A DNA stretch of 64,000 nt, from assembly GCF_039555335.1 (NCBI RefSeq), contig NW_027305506.1, forward strand, positions 930,001 to 994,000, read 5' to 3'. Each line of letters opens with the position of its first letter. Position 1 is the first letter of the stretch. Origin of the DNA: Amphiura filiformis. Its lineage: Eukaryota > Echinodermata > Ophiuroidea > Amphilepidida > Amphiuridae. The notes beneath the pieces were generated by a model that saw only the letters and a list, made by a program, of their open reading frames with translations, was not told where the DNA came from and ran no database searches. Made by a program: the position numbers and the translations under genes. Positions 29,374-41,799 of this stretch are shown one piece after another.

Positions 29374-31359
29374 CTGTAAATAACAATAAATTCAATAATA
29401 AATATTTAATTACAAAAAGTGTAATGATGATAACAATATGTGACATAATCTGATCCACTCAGACCAAAGTAGGACATTTTTGAAATTTGAGTTATTACCA
29501 TTATTATCTTGCTTAGTACTAAGGCTTCAACTGATGTTGAAATCTCTAATAGTCCCTGACATATTTATGTGTCAATTTTCTTATATTTTTGTTCTTTATT
29601 TTTGCTTACATACATGTATCTCAGTATCTCAATTTCATTCTTGCAGACTTTGGTTTGATATGATCAGATTGTGTCACATAAAGCAATATTTTATGCCAAT
29701 ATATTGTGTAAAAGGAAGAGACTGCATGGTTCTCAACAACAAAACAAATCAGTGTGGAAGTGCAAACAGTATTACTATTAGGTGGAAGTCCCGGGTGGAA
29801 GTACAAGAGAGGAAATAAATTGGGTATGCACTCAGATCTACAACATTCCAATCTATCAGGACACAGTTTTTTAACCTCAATTTGTTTGATTCATCAAATG
29901 ACCCTCAAATATGTTGGGTACAAAAACCATAACTTGATGTCAAGGTTTGAGCTATGATTAATGAATGGAGATTATTGAACTGTTCCACTGAAAGTGAGAG
30001 CATTCTTTGTTTTGTTTTTTGTTCTTCGTAGCTATAAATGACAGCAATAAACATGCACTCCTGATGGAACAAGTTGATGTAGCAAGGCGCGGTTAAAAGC
30101 ATTTAAACCACTTAAAAATGCACAATAGACAAATCCTTTTTAAATACGCATCAACAGTATCATATTCATTATGTATTCTGCCACCCCGTATGTAGATTAG
30201 CAGTATATTAAATACCCGGGATTAAATACAATCACCACCGAATTCTGTCACAATAAACAACACAGTAAGTCATATCTTTGCAAATCTCATTTATGACCAG
30301 CAAGCCATCACATCAAACCAAGCACACCTCTGACCAGGTTTGTCAACCTTCATATCACCCTTAAACATTGGGGGAAAGAGAAAACTGGGGCCCTTAATAT
30401 TAACCCTACCCATAGGGAGTTGATCACACTAGTGATATCAAGGTCATCCACACCTACTTACCTCTAGCATTCGTAAATGACTTAAAATACAGGAATCTAA
30501 CATTCCTGACGAACGTTCTGTCTAGCTACAGTTAATGAAACAGGTGAGTATAAATGCATCTTTAGAAATGACCGGCAATTGTGTGTTCTCAAGTGGGTTT
30601 TATCATGTTAATTAGTGACCTGGCACACATTTATATTGGTTCGATCAAGCATTGAAATGCTTTCATTTTTTGTACTGGATCGCTCAAGCATTCCCAACAA
30701 TTTTTTCAATGTAAGTGCCTCTGGCCCTAGTGGAAGTAAAAACGGATACTATGGCCAGAGTTCTAGGGCTAGTGACGATCGCTACGGTCACAAATTTGGT
30801 CATTTTACAGTCTTCAAATGTACCCAAAATTTTCACACATGCACCAAATATTTTTTGTTTAAGTCTTATTTTCATGTGAGGAACGGTAAGAAGTGATATT
30901 TTGTTAATAAAATTCGATACTGTGTACCCTGATGTACCAGATAGGCTCAGAAACCTCAGACCATCGAGATAAACGGAGCAGATCAGTGGAAATCATAGTG
31001 ATGGAGGTGTGTGAGTACCTCAGGCTATTCTGTCGGTCGGACATCCGGGCATGAACCGGCTGACAAACAACATTCACTGGAGTGAAAACAACATTACAAC
31101 ATTCGCATTCACTGAACTCTGGAATGAGCCATCACACTATTGTGCCAGGTTCGACTCTCTGAAAATATAAAAATATGCGATAAAGTTGTTTTCAGTCCAA
31201 TGCATGAATGGGTGTGACGTGACCCGACCGAGAGAATGGAGGATAAAATAATGATAGGTACATGGGTAAGCTTACAAACAATCTTAATCTGAATCTGAAG
31301 AATATTCTCAATGCTTCTCATTCGAAGCCAACCGAGAAGATATGGTGTGCGCAAGAATA
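29374..31359. other. Non-coding stretch
   Basis: No gene is supported. It contains an 80-bp dispersed repeat (30696-30776). Confidence 0.45.
30696..30776. repeat. 80-bp dispersed repeat, copy 1
   Basis: CCAACAATTTTTTCAATGTA through CCAGAGTTCTAGGGCTAG is present, identical as far as I can see, at 36417-36498. It contains inverse CCTCTGGCCCTAG and CTAGGGCTAG-type blocks. The near identity of two copies 5.7 kb apart in otherwise diverged sequence suggests a recent insertion. Confidence 0.8.
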
Positions 31360-32515
31360 TAATTAGTCCACATGTTTTCGCTGGCTGATATAGTTAGCCA
31401 GGGTTTCCTTGAATATATTTGTGTCCTCTATGTTTACTATGTGCTCAGGTAGACTGTTCCAATTGTTTATGGTGTTTGGGAAGTATGAAAAGTTATAGTA
31501 GTTGGTTCTGCCACTTAGTTTCTTGATGTTTCCCTCCTCTCCTTGAGTGGTACCCATTCCAATTTGGTCAACATATCTGTCACGCTGCTTGTCCACCTGT
31601 AATCTGTGAAAACAAAGCGTGCCCCTCCTCGTTGAATGGATTCGATTTGGTCTACCAGATCCTTAGTGTAGGGATCCCACACCGTGGAGCAATACTCCAC
31701 GTGTGGGCGTACCAGAGTCTTGAAAGCTGTGGCTCTAAGGTCACGTGGGCAAGAATGGAGATTTCTCCTCACAAATCCAAGGACCCTACTAGCTCTAGCA
31801 GTGATTTTGTTGATGTGATTCGACCACCTGAGGTCACTAGAGATCTCAATACCCAAGTAATTATGTGAGGATGTTTCTTGTAATGTTGCATTGCCCAGTG
31901 TGTATTTATGTTGTTTACGTTGTCTTGCACGGGATATTTTCAAGGTGTAGCATTTGTCTGTATTAAATGTCATCTGCCAGTTATTTTGCCATGTGGTTAA
32001 AGTGTCGAGGTCTTTTTGAAGTTGTCTAGCGTCTGTGTCGTTTTGATGGGTCTATATAGTACGCAGTCGCTGCAAATAACCTAACTGTTGATGTGATGTT
32101 GAGAGGAAGGTCATTGATGTAGAGCAAAAACAGAAGGGGTCCCAAAACCGTGCCCTGGGGCACTCCGGAGCGCACATGGACCCAATCTGAGTGCTCCCCA
32201 TTGACCACCCTCTGCTTGCGTGTTGTTAAAAAGTTGGTGAGCCATGAATGTATGTTGCCTGTGATACCATATTTGTCTAGTTTGTAAAGGAGTCTGTCGT
32301 GGGGTACTGTCACTGTGTCAAACGCTTTGGAAAAGTCCATTATAATGATGTCTGTCTGTGTGTTGTTGTCGAGTGTGTAAAAGTCATGAACTGTCTGTAA
32401 AAGTTGTGTCTCGCAAGCGTGTTTAGCACGAAAACCATGTTGTTTGTCTGTCAAAATGTTGTTTTTTTCAAGGTGCTTCATAATGTGACTATGTAAGATA
32501 TGGGGTGCTATCATC
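31360..32515 (-). pseudogene. Non-LTR retrotransposon remnant (CR1/Jockey-like reverse transcriptase)
   Basis: The minus strand carries, in order, HGFRAKHACETQLL, IIMDFSKAFDTV, RSGVPQGTVLGPLLFLLYIN (reverse-transcriptase blocks), then after a break the C-terminal region with NYLGIEISSDLRWSNHI, VEYCSTVWDP, QRGGARF and a tail NTINNWNSLPEHIV. The catalytic F-A-D-D block is damaged: a one-base deletion falls in the aspartate codon near 32068, giving FAAT and shifting frame. The N-terminal endonuclease region is missing, and the 5' end near 32515 runs into unrelated sequence. The element is dead and 5'-truncated. Order and motifs are typical of the CR1/L2/Jockey group; I cannot name the family. 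Confidence 0.85.
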
Positions 32516-33027
32516 TTCAGTAGTCCGGTTCTGATATCTGCAATCAATCCTAGGTTCCAGGATCGTGAATAGGTCAAAAAAACTGTGCACGTTAAGCCCG
32601 TGCGACAATAGAGTGTATGCAATAAATCAACCGGAACGGTATAACAATTGAAATGGCAGCCATGCTGGAGGACAGTTCTAAGATCGCTTAAGATGAGAGA
32701 GGGACAGGTCTCTAGATCGATTCCACAACCATTCATACATATAACCTGTTTTATTGTAGTATCATGCGAATTGCCCTGTGGTACCTTATGGAGGACAGAA
32801 TTTTATTTAAATGAGAATGACTCTGTCATGAGTGACGTCGTATACCCTCTATACTCAATTTGAGGTATGCACGTATACATTGTAGGAAGAAGAAGAAGAA
32901 TCAGACCCAGAACAAAATATTAATTTCTGACATGATCCTTCTTCTTCTTCTTCTTCTTTGTGATACTGCACAACGTCCCTTATGGAACTAGACGAGCAGG
33001 AAATAATGGTGTGCGCGTGTGCTGTGC

Positions 33028-33369
33028 TTAGTCCTTGATGTTTGAGTCTTGTGCTTTAGTTAGGTTGCTTGTTGCTGTTTTAAACTGGTTGGGGTTTGTA
33101 ATGCTTGTAATATCTGGTGGTACATCATTCCAATCCTTAATTGTTCTTGGCACAAATGAAAATTTGAATGGGTCGATACGTGTGTGGTACTCAATGTATG
33201 ATGATGAACTTGATCTTCTGGTGATCCTCTGGGCCGGGTGCAGGTAGTTTTGGGTGTGCATCTTCCGGTACAGACATAGACTGTAAGGTACTAATTTCGA
33301 GGAGCATAACAAACACCAAATTGGTGTCATAACAAACACCAAATTGGTGTCGTATGACCTGACATGCAT
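33028..33369 (-). pseudogene. Second LINE remnant, C-terminal tail only
   Basis: The minus strand reads SYIEYHTRIDPFKFSFVPRT, then IKDWNDVPPDITSI and NQFKTATSNL, the usual end of CR1-like LINE proteins (F-P-R-T-I-x-D-W-N). The rest is missing, and a short duplication (CACCAAATTGGTGTC twice) interrupts its start. Confidence 0.7.
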
Positions 33370-33531
33370 GCATTCTTTTGTCGAGAGTTGACATGGTCTT
33401 TCAGTTTGTGCCGAGTGTCCTTGGCAGACTTGACTATGCTTCAGTAGTCATGAAAGGATTCAATAGATAACCTCTGCCCCACTAATCCCCAGCTATTGTC
33501 TGAAATTGCACCTCGGAAAATATATTATAAC

Positions 33532-33603
33532 AACTCAGTCCCTCAAATGATAGTCATATAACGACCAAAAAATAAATGACTGACTATCATTGAGGACTGA
33601 GTT
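33532..33603. repeat. Short inverted repeat
   Basis: AACTCAGTCCCTCAAATGAT and its inverse (ATCATTGAGGACTGAGTT) flank about 30 bp. It is a small MITE-like hairpin. Confidence 0.65.
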
Positions 33604-34155
33604 CCCGCAGTCTACTTCCGGTAGTGTAATCCTGTTCTGGGTGCAAGGTTACACCCATCGCATGTGTGTCATCAGCCCTCAGATCGGCCCTCAGACACAC
33701 ACATGTATACAGGCATAGAGTTGTGCAGTAGGAACCCATGGATTCGATCCATGTAGTGCAAGGTGTGCATCTTCAGACAAACCGTTCAAACCCAAGGGAA
33801 CATCCTTTATTATTATAATACTAGTTCTTTGTTATATACCTAATCCTCTCTTGGCAATGGATGCCTGGATGTTTATGATGGGTTGTGATCGATTGGCTAT
33901 ATTTGGTTATAATTTATTTACAGTTATTTTATAGTTTTCAGTGGAGAAATAAGTTTGATAATATTATTAAAAATAACACGATATAAATGAATTGGATGAA
34001 TGTTTTTTAAAATGTTTTTTGTAATAATCAATATTATTTTTTAATATTATTTTACTACTATTTACTATTTATCATCGTGTATATTATTATTTTTTTTAAA
34101 TAAAAATATCTATTATTATTTTTATTAAATTATTGTTATTTAATATTAATTATTA

Positions 34156-34192
<37 letters not shown>

Positions 34193-34421
34193 TAATTTTT
34201 AAATTTGTAAAAATACACTAAAGTAGGCCTACACTGAAATCATTTTAGATTTTTTTCTTTATCTTTTTCTTCTTCTTCTTCTTCCTATAAAGTGTAGACT
34301 TCAGGTACTGAAGATTTCACACTGCAAGTGGTAGCGCCGCACGTCCTCATGGACGCATTCTCAAATTACAGGTGCAGTTATTTACAGGTGAGTGCAGTTA
34401 AAAAGCTTGGTTTTGTGGTGT
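33604..34421. other. AT-rich low-complexity stretch
   Basis: No gene. It includes a (TTA/TAT)n run at 34010-34200 and TCTTCTTCT repeats near 34270. Confidence 0.6.
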
Positions 34422-34855
34422 CTAGTTGAGGCTGCCCTTCAATGCCGCTTTGAAGGCATTAAGGGATGGCTGCTGTGCTGGCTCCAGTTTGAGTGAATTC
34501 CAGTCTCTAGAAGTTCTCGGAAAGAATGAAGACAGGAAGACTTGTGAGCTGCAATGGTGCGTCTGGAAGCGGGTGCTGTGACCTCGGGTGCGTGATGTTG
34601 ATTGCACTAGGTAGTTGTTCCAGTTGATGTCCACGAGGCGAAGCGGATCTGGTAGAGCATGGAAAGTCTAGTCTGTAATCTTCTGCTCTGCAAGGTTGGC
34701 CATTCGAGATCTTTTAACATGCTTGTAACACTTGCTTTATGCGATCAAAGTTATCCAGAAACGAACCTTGCACCACCTCTTTGTACTTGTTCCACCTTGC
34801 GTATGTTTCGTTGAGTGTGCGGGTCCCACGCCGCTGCAGCATACTCTACTTTTCT
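34422..34855 (-). pseudogene. Third LINE remnant, C-terminal part
   Basis: On the minus strand the order is VEYAAAAWDP, then KVEQVQRGGARF, followed after frame breaks by SSFFPRTSRDWNSL and NAFKAALKGSL. This is the reverse-transcriptase-distal tail of a CR1-like LINE, different in sequence from the two copies to its left. Confidence 0.72.
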
Positions 34856-35952
34856 TTTTATAGGCCTTTTCGTTTATTTGTATAGCTATATATTAATTAT
34901 TTGTTTACATTATTATTTTTTTTTTTTTTCTTCAGGTAGGCCTAACTTTCATTTATTTATCATTCATGAATTAATTTAAATTTATTTAGATGATACTGAA
35001 GGCTAGCATGATTTTAATATAAGTTTGTCATTTATTAAAATGACGACTTTATTTGTTCATTATTTTACATGATAAATCTCTAGTACTGGTATAATTCCTG
35101 TATTTTTATTTATTTTAAAATCATTTTATATCATGATTCATTTTCATTTATTTTTCATTTTAAATGTATTTTTATTTATTTTTAAATATGCTAGTGCAGC
35201 TGCGCGTGAGTGATGGTACTCAAGTACTTGTGGCTTTTGATACCACGGAATAATCTAGACGTTCGCCTTTTGTATCTCTTTCCTTGTTGGAAAGGTATAA
35301 CGTTGTGGAGATAGGAACATGTACGACCATCCGGGACCTACTCTGCCATGTTTGGCTGAGTAACGCTACGTTGAACATGGTCTTTTGTGCCTATGTAAAT
35401 TATCCTCTGACAGGTATTGTGTTGAGAAATGACCTCACGACTTTCACGTGCTTGGAATTGTACCATTGACATTTATCAAATTTTGACGTTCGGACAACTA
35501 TCGGATCTTTCTATATATGCAGATCATATTCGTTAGCCTGATATCTGGCCTTTAAACTTACCAATATTCTTCAGAAACTTGCTCATACTTCTTTACGGTA
35601 TGAAATAGACGACATTTGTGTGATATTGGCAATGTCAAAGGTTACTATAATCTGGACTATTTTACTTTACGGGGGAGTCCGAAAATGAACTTTGGCAGGG
35701 GCTGAAATGCATTTTTTACTAGCGCAATCTCTGTTTGTAACTAAAGCATTTGGAGTTCCAAGACAATCCAGCATGTATTTTTTATTCCAGCAGGCGGCCG
35801 GCGGTCGGACATGCGTGAGTTATTCTCGTTTTATACAGGTGTTTTACGTTTCATGTTAATTTACTATTCCTAGTCCACTACTCCGTCATTTATCCACCCC
35901 ACAAGTAAAATGGACATGACGCCCCCGAGATGTGGCGAGGTCAGATCTTGAT
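34856..35952. other. AT-rich non-coding stretch
   Basis: A T-rich tract lies at 34910-35170; the rest shows nothing I can name. Confidence 0.45.
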
Positions 35953-36106
35953 ATAATTGAAGACCGAATTAAAAAGACTAGTTTGCGTCTGACGTCAGGG
36001 CAAAGGCGCGACGTGATTGGTTACTGACCTGCGCAGTACGGCATTTTTGGTCTGGTTGACAGGGCGTCATACGCAAACTAGTCTTTTCAATTCGGTCTTC
36101 AATTAT
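35953..36106. mobile_element. Small inverted-repeat element
   Basis: ATAATTGAAGACCGAATTAA, then AAGACTAGTTTGCGT, is mirrored by ACGCAAACTAGTCTTTTCAA, then TTCGGTCTTCAATTAT. Arms are about 38 bp and total length about 154 bp. The centre holds a CCAAT box in inverse orientation (GATTGGTTAC). Confidence 0.75.
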
Positions 36107-36416
36107 AGGGAAGATTTCGCATCAGGTCAAGAGGTCAAATGATGCCAATGATGTAAATAACGCAAGAACCGAACAATTCCCTCCAAGTAAATGCAAGCGT
36201 TTTCACGGCAAATCAACAGGGATCGTCGAATTGAAGGTAACACAAATGGGTACAATATGATGGTCAATATTGAGGTTCATTTAAATAGGTAGGGAAAGTG
36301 TGCATAAATATGAAAAATATGTTTTTTCAAATGGAATTTTACAGCTCTTGCGGTGACCCACGAACACAATGAAAAGGTCAATTTTCATCATTTATTTGTT
36401 CTGTTGCATTCAACCA

Positions 36417-36498
36417 TCTCCAACAATTTTTTCAATGTAAGTGCCTCTGGCCCTAGTGGAAGTAAAAACGGATACTATGGCCAGAGTTCTAGGGCTAG
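36417..36498. repeat. 80-bp dispersed repeat, copy 2
   Basis: Same sequence as 30696-30776; see that entry. Confidence 0.8.
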
Positions 36499-37354
36499 AA
36501 TAATCGAAGTCAAGTGGTGACTTCCCATAAAGAGATTGATATTTATAATGGACGTTCATTTGGGTTTGAACATGTTGAACGGTTTGTATCTTCAGCAAAC
36601 ACAAGATTTCACTTCCAAATGCAATAAGCTCATTCAGCATGTTCAGTATCAATTTTAGACAACACCTACTTCTAACATGTCTTAGTCGTTTGTCTTGTGG
36701 TCCACCAAATCGTTTGGGGCCGACGGTTTCGCAGACACAACACTCGGTCTCGGAACGTGAAGGAATTTCCCAACTGGGCGCCGCCATAGTTCAGTTCAGT
36801 TTAGTTAGGATATCCCGCCTTTAAAGAGGCGCACCACCAAAACGTCTTCTTGGGCAATTCCTCCTTTCTGTAAGAGCACCTCCGAGTTCACACATTAAAA
36901 CATACAACATTTTGCAATAATTATATTAATTGTAAAATGCTTTTGTGGTGTTTTTTTCATATAATCAGTGATTGGTGTTTTTTGTATGTTTGTGAAAACT
37001 CAAAATTACGACAATTTCCACTTTTTGCGGCAATTTTGCGCAAAACTGATTTGTTGATCCCCCCCCACAAAAAAAATTCACTTTTCCCCACTAAATGCCC
37101 CCCCCCCCCGAATTTTTTTTTCCGGCGCTGCCGCTGCTGCGAAACAAAATACCCGGTATTCTAACATAATGCTATGTAAGAGTTGACAAAATATTTTGAA
37201 ATTTTACAATAACGTACATTTTGACAACATTATTTTTACAAAATACTGTTGTGTGTGTTTCATCTAAAACGTTTTATAAACGTTTGTCGTTTGACAGTTA
37301 TATAACCTGACATTTAATGTTATCAAACGTTTTGAATAACAGCAAAATTTGGAT
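36499..37354. other. Non-coding stretch
   Basis: No gene is supported. A segment near 37160-37340 (TTTTATAAACGTTTGTCGTT, TATAACCTGACATTTAATGT) is a partial copy of the AAAACGTTTT foldback family seen whole at 54914-55603. Confidence 0.5.
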
Positions 37355-37565
37355 ATAAGCCTATCATTAGATTTATAAAGTTGACGTCGAGTTCAAGGAC
37401 TGTTAAATGTCAAAATTATCAAATTTTAATAATTTGCCAACAAATTTATATTATATCGCGAATTTCAAAACAATCAAAAATTCAAAATTATATAATTTGA
37501 TATCAGAAGGACATTCCTCGTATTCAGAATGCAATGTGTCTGATGTGCTCTCATGTCCCACAAAC
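37355..37565. repeat. Partial copy of the 28-kb palindrome family
   Basis: TTAGATTTATAAAGTTGACG, TCAAATTTTAATAATTTGCC and AGAAGGACATTCCTCGTATT, then TCTCATGTCCCACAAAC, correspond to the right arm of 28193-28830. Confidence 0.7.
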
Positions 37566-37975
37566 TGTGCAAACGTTGCTACAAAGAACCCAATTGAAAC
37601 CCAATGGGGTTCTTTGCATTGTAGAACCAAAAAAGTTCTGTAGCCAAGAAAAAGGTTCTTTGTAGAACCTTAAGCTTGAAGAACCTTTAAGGAATCTTAA
37701 AGAAAGAACCCTCAAAGGTTCTAAGTAGAACAGAAAAAAATGTTCTTTATCCAAGGAAATGATTTTTAGTACCAAAAAGGGTTAACACTATGTTTTACTT
37801 TTCTTAACTTTGTGATGAGTCCCTAAATGAATGAATTAGAATGTCCCCAGGCCTATTTAAATCTTTAAGGTTCTTTATAGAACTTTTTAAGGTTCTTTTT
37901 AGAACCTTATTACTGCTTAGGGTTCTGCATACAGGACAAAAAAAAGGTTCTAAGTTGAACCTTTTTTCTGAGAGT
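37566..37975. repeat. AAAGGTTCT-rich inverted repeats
   Basis: Dense direct and inverse copies of AAGAACC/GGTTCTT (for example AAAAGGTTCTTTGTAGAACC and TTCTTTATAGAACTTTTTAA) can fold into many small stems. It is probably a MITE-type element; the ends are unclear. Confidence 0.6.
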
Positions 37976-38130
37976 GTACTGCTGATAGTAAGCTACTTCA
38001 TCCACTATCTACTGCTGATAACACACTACTTCATCAGCTTTCTACTGCTGATAGTATAGTAAGCTACTTCATCCACTATCTACTGTTGATAGCATACCGG
38101 TACTACTTCATCAGCTATCTACTGCTGCTG
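37976..38130 (+). repeat. Tandem repeat with unit about 33 bp
   Basis: About four and a half copies of a unit starting ACTGCTGATAGTAAGCTACT, then TCATCCACTATCT. A further copy (ACTGCTGATAATACACTACT) lies at 39383-39415, on the other side of the 38131-39382 element, which must have inserted into the array. Confidence 0.8.
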
Positions 38131-39382
38131 ACATGCGCGTACGCAGGAATTTCTCAAGGGGGGTGTGATGATAAAAATACTAAAATAAAGAAATGGCCGC
38201 GTAGCGGTCATCCCGTCGCGCCTGCGCGACGCAGGGGGGTGTCTGAGGGGGGATGTGCCCCCCCTCAGAATTAAGAAACTTTTGGAAAATGAAGACCTAA
38301 TTGAAGCGATTTGGTGGACCATTTTGGCACTATTAGTGGGTACAATTTTAATTTGAAAAAGCCGAAAATTTGTGAAATGACGATCGATGAAGCCTTTCGT
38401 GAACAAGTTTTCACTACAGTTGCAGGCCTATTGTGTTAAACACAAATCGGTAAATGTCGAAAGCAGAAGCAAAATGGCTGCTTGTTTATCCACTATGCAG
38501 GGGGGTGTCTGAGGGGATGTGCCCCCCTCAGAATTAAGAAACTATTTTGGCACTATTAGCATGATTAGCGTGTAAAATGTTAGTTTGAAAAAGCCGAACA
38601 TTTGTGAAATGACGGTCCATGAAGCCTTTCGTGAACAAGTTTTCCCTACAGTTGTAGGCCTATAAATTGTGTTGAACACAAATTGGTAAATGTCGAAAGC
38701 GAAACAAAAATGGCTACTTGTTTATCCACAATACGCAGGGGGTGTCTGAGGGGGAGGCACATTTGAAACTTTTGCAAAATGAAGACCTAATTGAAGCGAT
38801 TTGGTGGACCGTTTTGGCACTATTAGTGTGTAAAATTTTAGTTTGAAAAAGCCGAAAATTGGTGAAATAGCGACCCATGAAGCCTTTCATGAACAAGAGT
38901 TTTCCCCATGCAGAAGTTGGACAAATTTGCAAAATGAAGGTCCGATTGAAGCCATTTGGTGATATTTTAATCATTGTTTCAAACAGAAAAAAGGACCCGA
39001 ACTCAATTTGCACAATTAACACCTTGTAGGCCTACGTTGCCGGGGTAGGGTCCGGGGATAGGGTGTGGGGTGTAATGATGTGAGGGTGGGGGTGTTAACA
39101 TGTATCGACACTTTTACGTACGTTGCCGGTCAATGCCGGGTATAGGGGTGAGAAAAATCTGTGTGGGGGTAGTTAAGGCATCTATATTATGATAATATGT
39201 CCCCTATGCCTTGCTCTTCTCCCTCCTCTCCTCTTCCCCCTCTCTTCCCCCTCTCTCTCTCCCTCCCCTCTCTCTCTCCCTCTCTTTCTCTCTCTTTCTT
39301 TGCCTTTTCGCCCACATTTTTTTTTTTGGACAGAACCAAGGGGGGTGTTTCACACCCGTACCACCCCCTGCGTACGCCAATG
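38131..39382. mobile_element. Insertion with GCGTACGCAGG ends splitting a tandem array
   Basis: The left end has GCGTACGCAGGAATTT and the right end CCCCCTGCGTACGCC, in inverse orientation. Inside are three imperfect copies of a roughly 300-bp block containing GGGGGGTGTCTGAGGGG and AAGCCTTTCGTGAACAAGTT (about 38230-38480, 38500-38740, 38745-38990) and a C/T-rich tract (39210-39300). No transposase was seen. The same 33-bp repeat on both sides shows this is an insertion. Confidence 0.7.
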
Positions 39383-39415
39383 ACTGCTGATAATACACTA
39401 CTTCATCAGCTATAA

Positions 39416-40069
39416 GTAAGTATTTTATTTTAGTTTTTGAAGTTGGGTACATTTCATTTAAGATCACCTTGTATATTATGATTTAATACACGTGTCAAGT
39501 TTATGATCCTGCCAGAGAGCTCCAGAGTAATGAACCATGAAAAATACAAAACATGAACTTCATAAAAGTTCATGCAATTGTTCTACGTCAACGTAGTAAC
39601 CTTGAAAATATAAGGTAGACATTACATGTAACACATGAATACTGCCAACTTGTGACACTTGATTTATTCAATAATTAACGTTAGGAAACCCCCAACTGAA
39701 TTACGCATGCGCAAAAGGAGAGAGAGATCTGATTGGTTAGTCCTGGCTTACAGATTCCCTCTATTTCTGGTTCTGGGAAATTAATGGTAGTTTGGCAAAT
39801 AACTCAAAACTAGCAAACTTGGATACTATGAAAATCATTTAATAAAGAGATTCGCATCATAAGCTGTTAATACATTTTATTAAGAGCTGTTAAAAGTATT
39901 CTTTTCATTTCAAACAAGTAGTGATCTATCCTGTATTATAATTTTATTGTTACTTAAAGGAGGATGAACTGGATGGTCCGACTACAACCTCATTCATTAT
40001 CCTTTTCGCTATCGAAAGTGAGCTTTGGGTATCAAAAAGCTCAAATATTTTGCTCTCATATCAATTCAG
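39416..40069. other. Non-coding stretch
   Basis: Nothing was recognised; AT-rich and without a coding pattern. Confidence 0.45.
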
Positions 40070-40710
40070 AGAGAGCGTGGCGCAATGGTCAGGGTACTTG
40101 CCTTTAGTGCATGAGGTCCCGGGTTCAATTCCCGGCGGTGGCGATTTGCTGGGATATTGACTTGGAAAAAAAAGTCTGAAATTAATTGGCAACTTCTGTA
40201 GATTAAATTCGGACTTCCGTTCTCCCCATGGTTCACTTAGAATTGGGTAAATGAACAGTGTTGGAGGACTCGGGACTCGGACTCGAGTCCGGACTCGAGT
40301 CCTTTTTTCAAGGACTCGGACTCGGACTTGGACTCGGAAGCTAAGGACTTGGACTCGGACTCGGACATCAGAAATTGGCAGGGACTCGGACTCGGACTTG
40401 GACTCGGACACCAAGGACTCGGACTCGGACTCGGACTCGGATGACGAGGACTCGACTACAACACTGTAAATGAATCATGAAAGTACCCGTCCTTCGGAGG
40501 GGACGTAAAGCCGTCGGTCCCGTGTGCAGAGAGCCATTACACACCTGTACATGTAATTCGCAGCCAGTTTCGAAAAGAGTAGGGTATTAACCCCTAACTG
40601 TTCCCAATCCGTCCCGGTGTTCAAATGAACCCCAATGGAAATAAGCTTTCTTGGGTTATCCAGGGTTGTCAAATCCCGAACAAATCAAATCAAATCAAAT
40701 CAAACTGGAT
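40070..40710 (+). mobile_element. tRNA-derived SINE with internal GGACTC-rich expansion
   Basis: The head is tRNA-like with GTGGCGCAATGGTCAGGG (A-box side) and B box GGTTCAATTCC. The body holds GTAAAGCCGTCGGTCCCGTG, and the 3' end is a clean (AAATC)n run (40680-40703). In its middle (about 40266-40455) is a 190-bp array of GGACTCGGACTC-type units, which I take to be an expansion inside the element because SINE sequence continues on both sides. Confidence 0.75.
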
Positions 40711-41337
40711 TGAAATAAAAGCATGAAACTTCATAGGTTGGAAGTTGGAGTCCAGTTTACTCGTCAACCAAAGTGAAAAAAAAAGTAATAAAATCCGACC
40801 ATCCTCTTTAAAGGCTCTAAAAATGGCCAGCGACTGTCAAGGCAGCATATTTCCTCAGCCTTTTCTTCTTGGTTACCCACCCCCCCCGCATCAGAACTAA
40901 ATATCTTCACAAAAATCCTACTATTTGGGGCAAAAAATGCAAAATTTTCTGATCACCCCGTAAAATGTCACATCTCCTCTCCAGGTCCGTTCCCAAATAT
41001 ATAACACCTGGTGCCGTGTCTGGCAGTGGCAGATCTAAAGCAGTCAGGGGGGGGGGCTAATTTGAGAAAAAATCTGAAAATGTTAAAAAAAATGACCATC
41101 GCATCGCGCTTGGGCGACGCAGGAGTGTGTGGGAGGGGATGTGGCCCCTAATTTAGGCCATTTGGTGAACCATTTTGACACTTTTATTGTGTAAAATGTT
41201 AATTTAAAGCAGTATTTCGTGATCCTATATAACATCTTCTTTCTGTGTCATTTTTCAGTAGATATTCACGAAAAAAAAAAAAAAAGATTATTCCCAAAAT
41301 TGCAGTTGATTCCGATTTTGCGTTTGCGAGTTATGCA
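40711..41337. other. Non-coding stretch
   Basis: It includes short phrases similar to the 38131-39382 element (GCGACGCAGGAGTGTG near 41115), so a fragment of that family may be present. No gene is seen. Confidence 0.4.
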
Positions 41338-41509
41338 CAGCGGCGTAGCTGGGATTTTTTCCAGGGGGGGCAAGCCTGTATGGGGCGGGGGGGGGCCCAT
41401 ATCCACCACATTTTCCTGCACTTGGGGGGTAGAGGGCGGGGGCCCAAATAGACAATTTTGCCAGGGGGCAATTGCCCCCCCCCCTGCCCCCCCAGCAGCT
41501 ACGCCACTG
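41338..41509. mobile_element. hAT-like MITE, 172 bp, with 8-bp target duplication
   Basis: The element starts CAGCGGCGTAGCTGGG and ends CAGCAGCTACGCCACTG (inverse ends). It is flanked on both sides by GTTATGCA (41330-41337 and 41510-41517). Eight-base target duplications and CAG-type ends are typical of hAT transposons. The inside is G-rich on the left and C-rich on the right. Confidence 0.85.
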
Positions 41510-41799
41510 GTTATGCATGATTATGTGTATTACACTGCTCCATAGACCACTGTGTGTAATTTCGTTCTGGTATACCAGAACGAAATTCAATTTTGACGAT
41601 ATTTTTGCTAAACGAATTAATCTGCAAGAAATTGTTGGTACATAAACATTCTGTAGCCAGAGGTTTCCAGTGGTATAAAAATCTCAACTTTTTTTTGAAA
41701 AAAGTAGGGGGATGAGGCTTTGGATCGTGAAATGCCCTTTTAACAGAGCCAAAAATTTGTAAAATTGAAGATAATCGTGGACCAGTTTTTTTTCATTCT

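Noticed and set aside
39189-39383. Proline/serine/leucine frames near 39.2 kb
   Set aside because: The sequence is a C/T-rich tract inside a mobile element.
40061-40469. Open frames with Arg/Thr/Val or Asp/Ser repeats
   Set aside because: They are translations of the GGACTC array inside a SINE.
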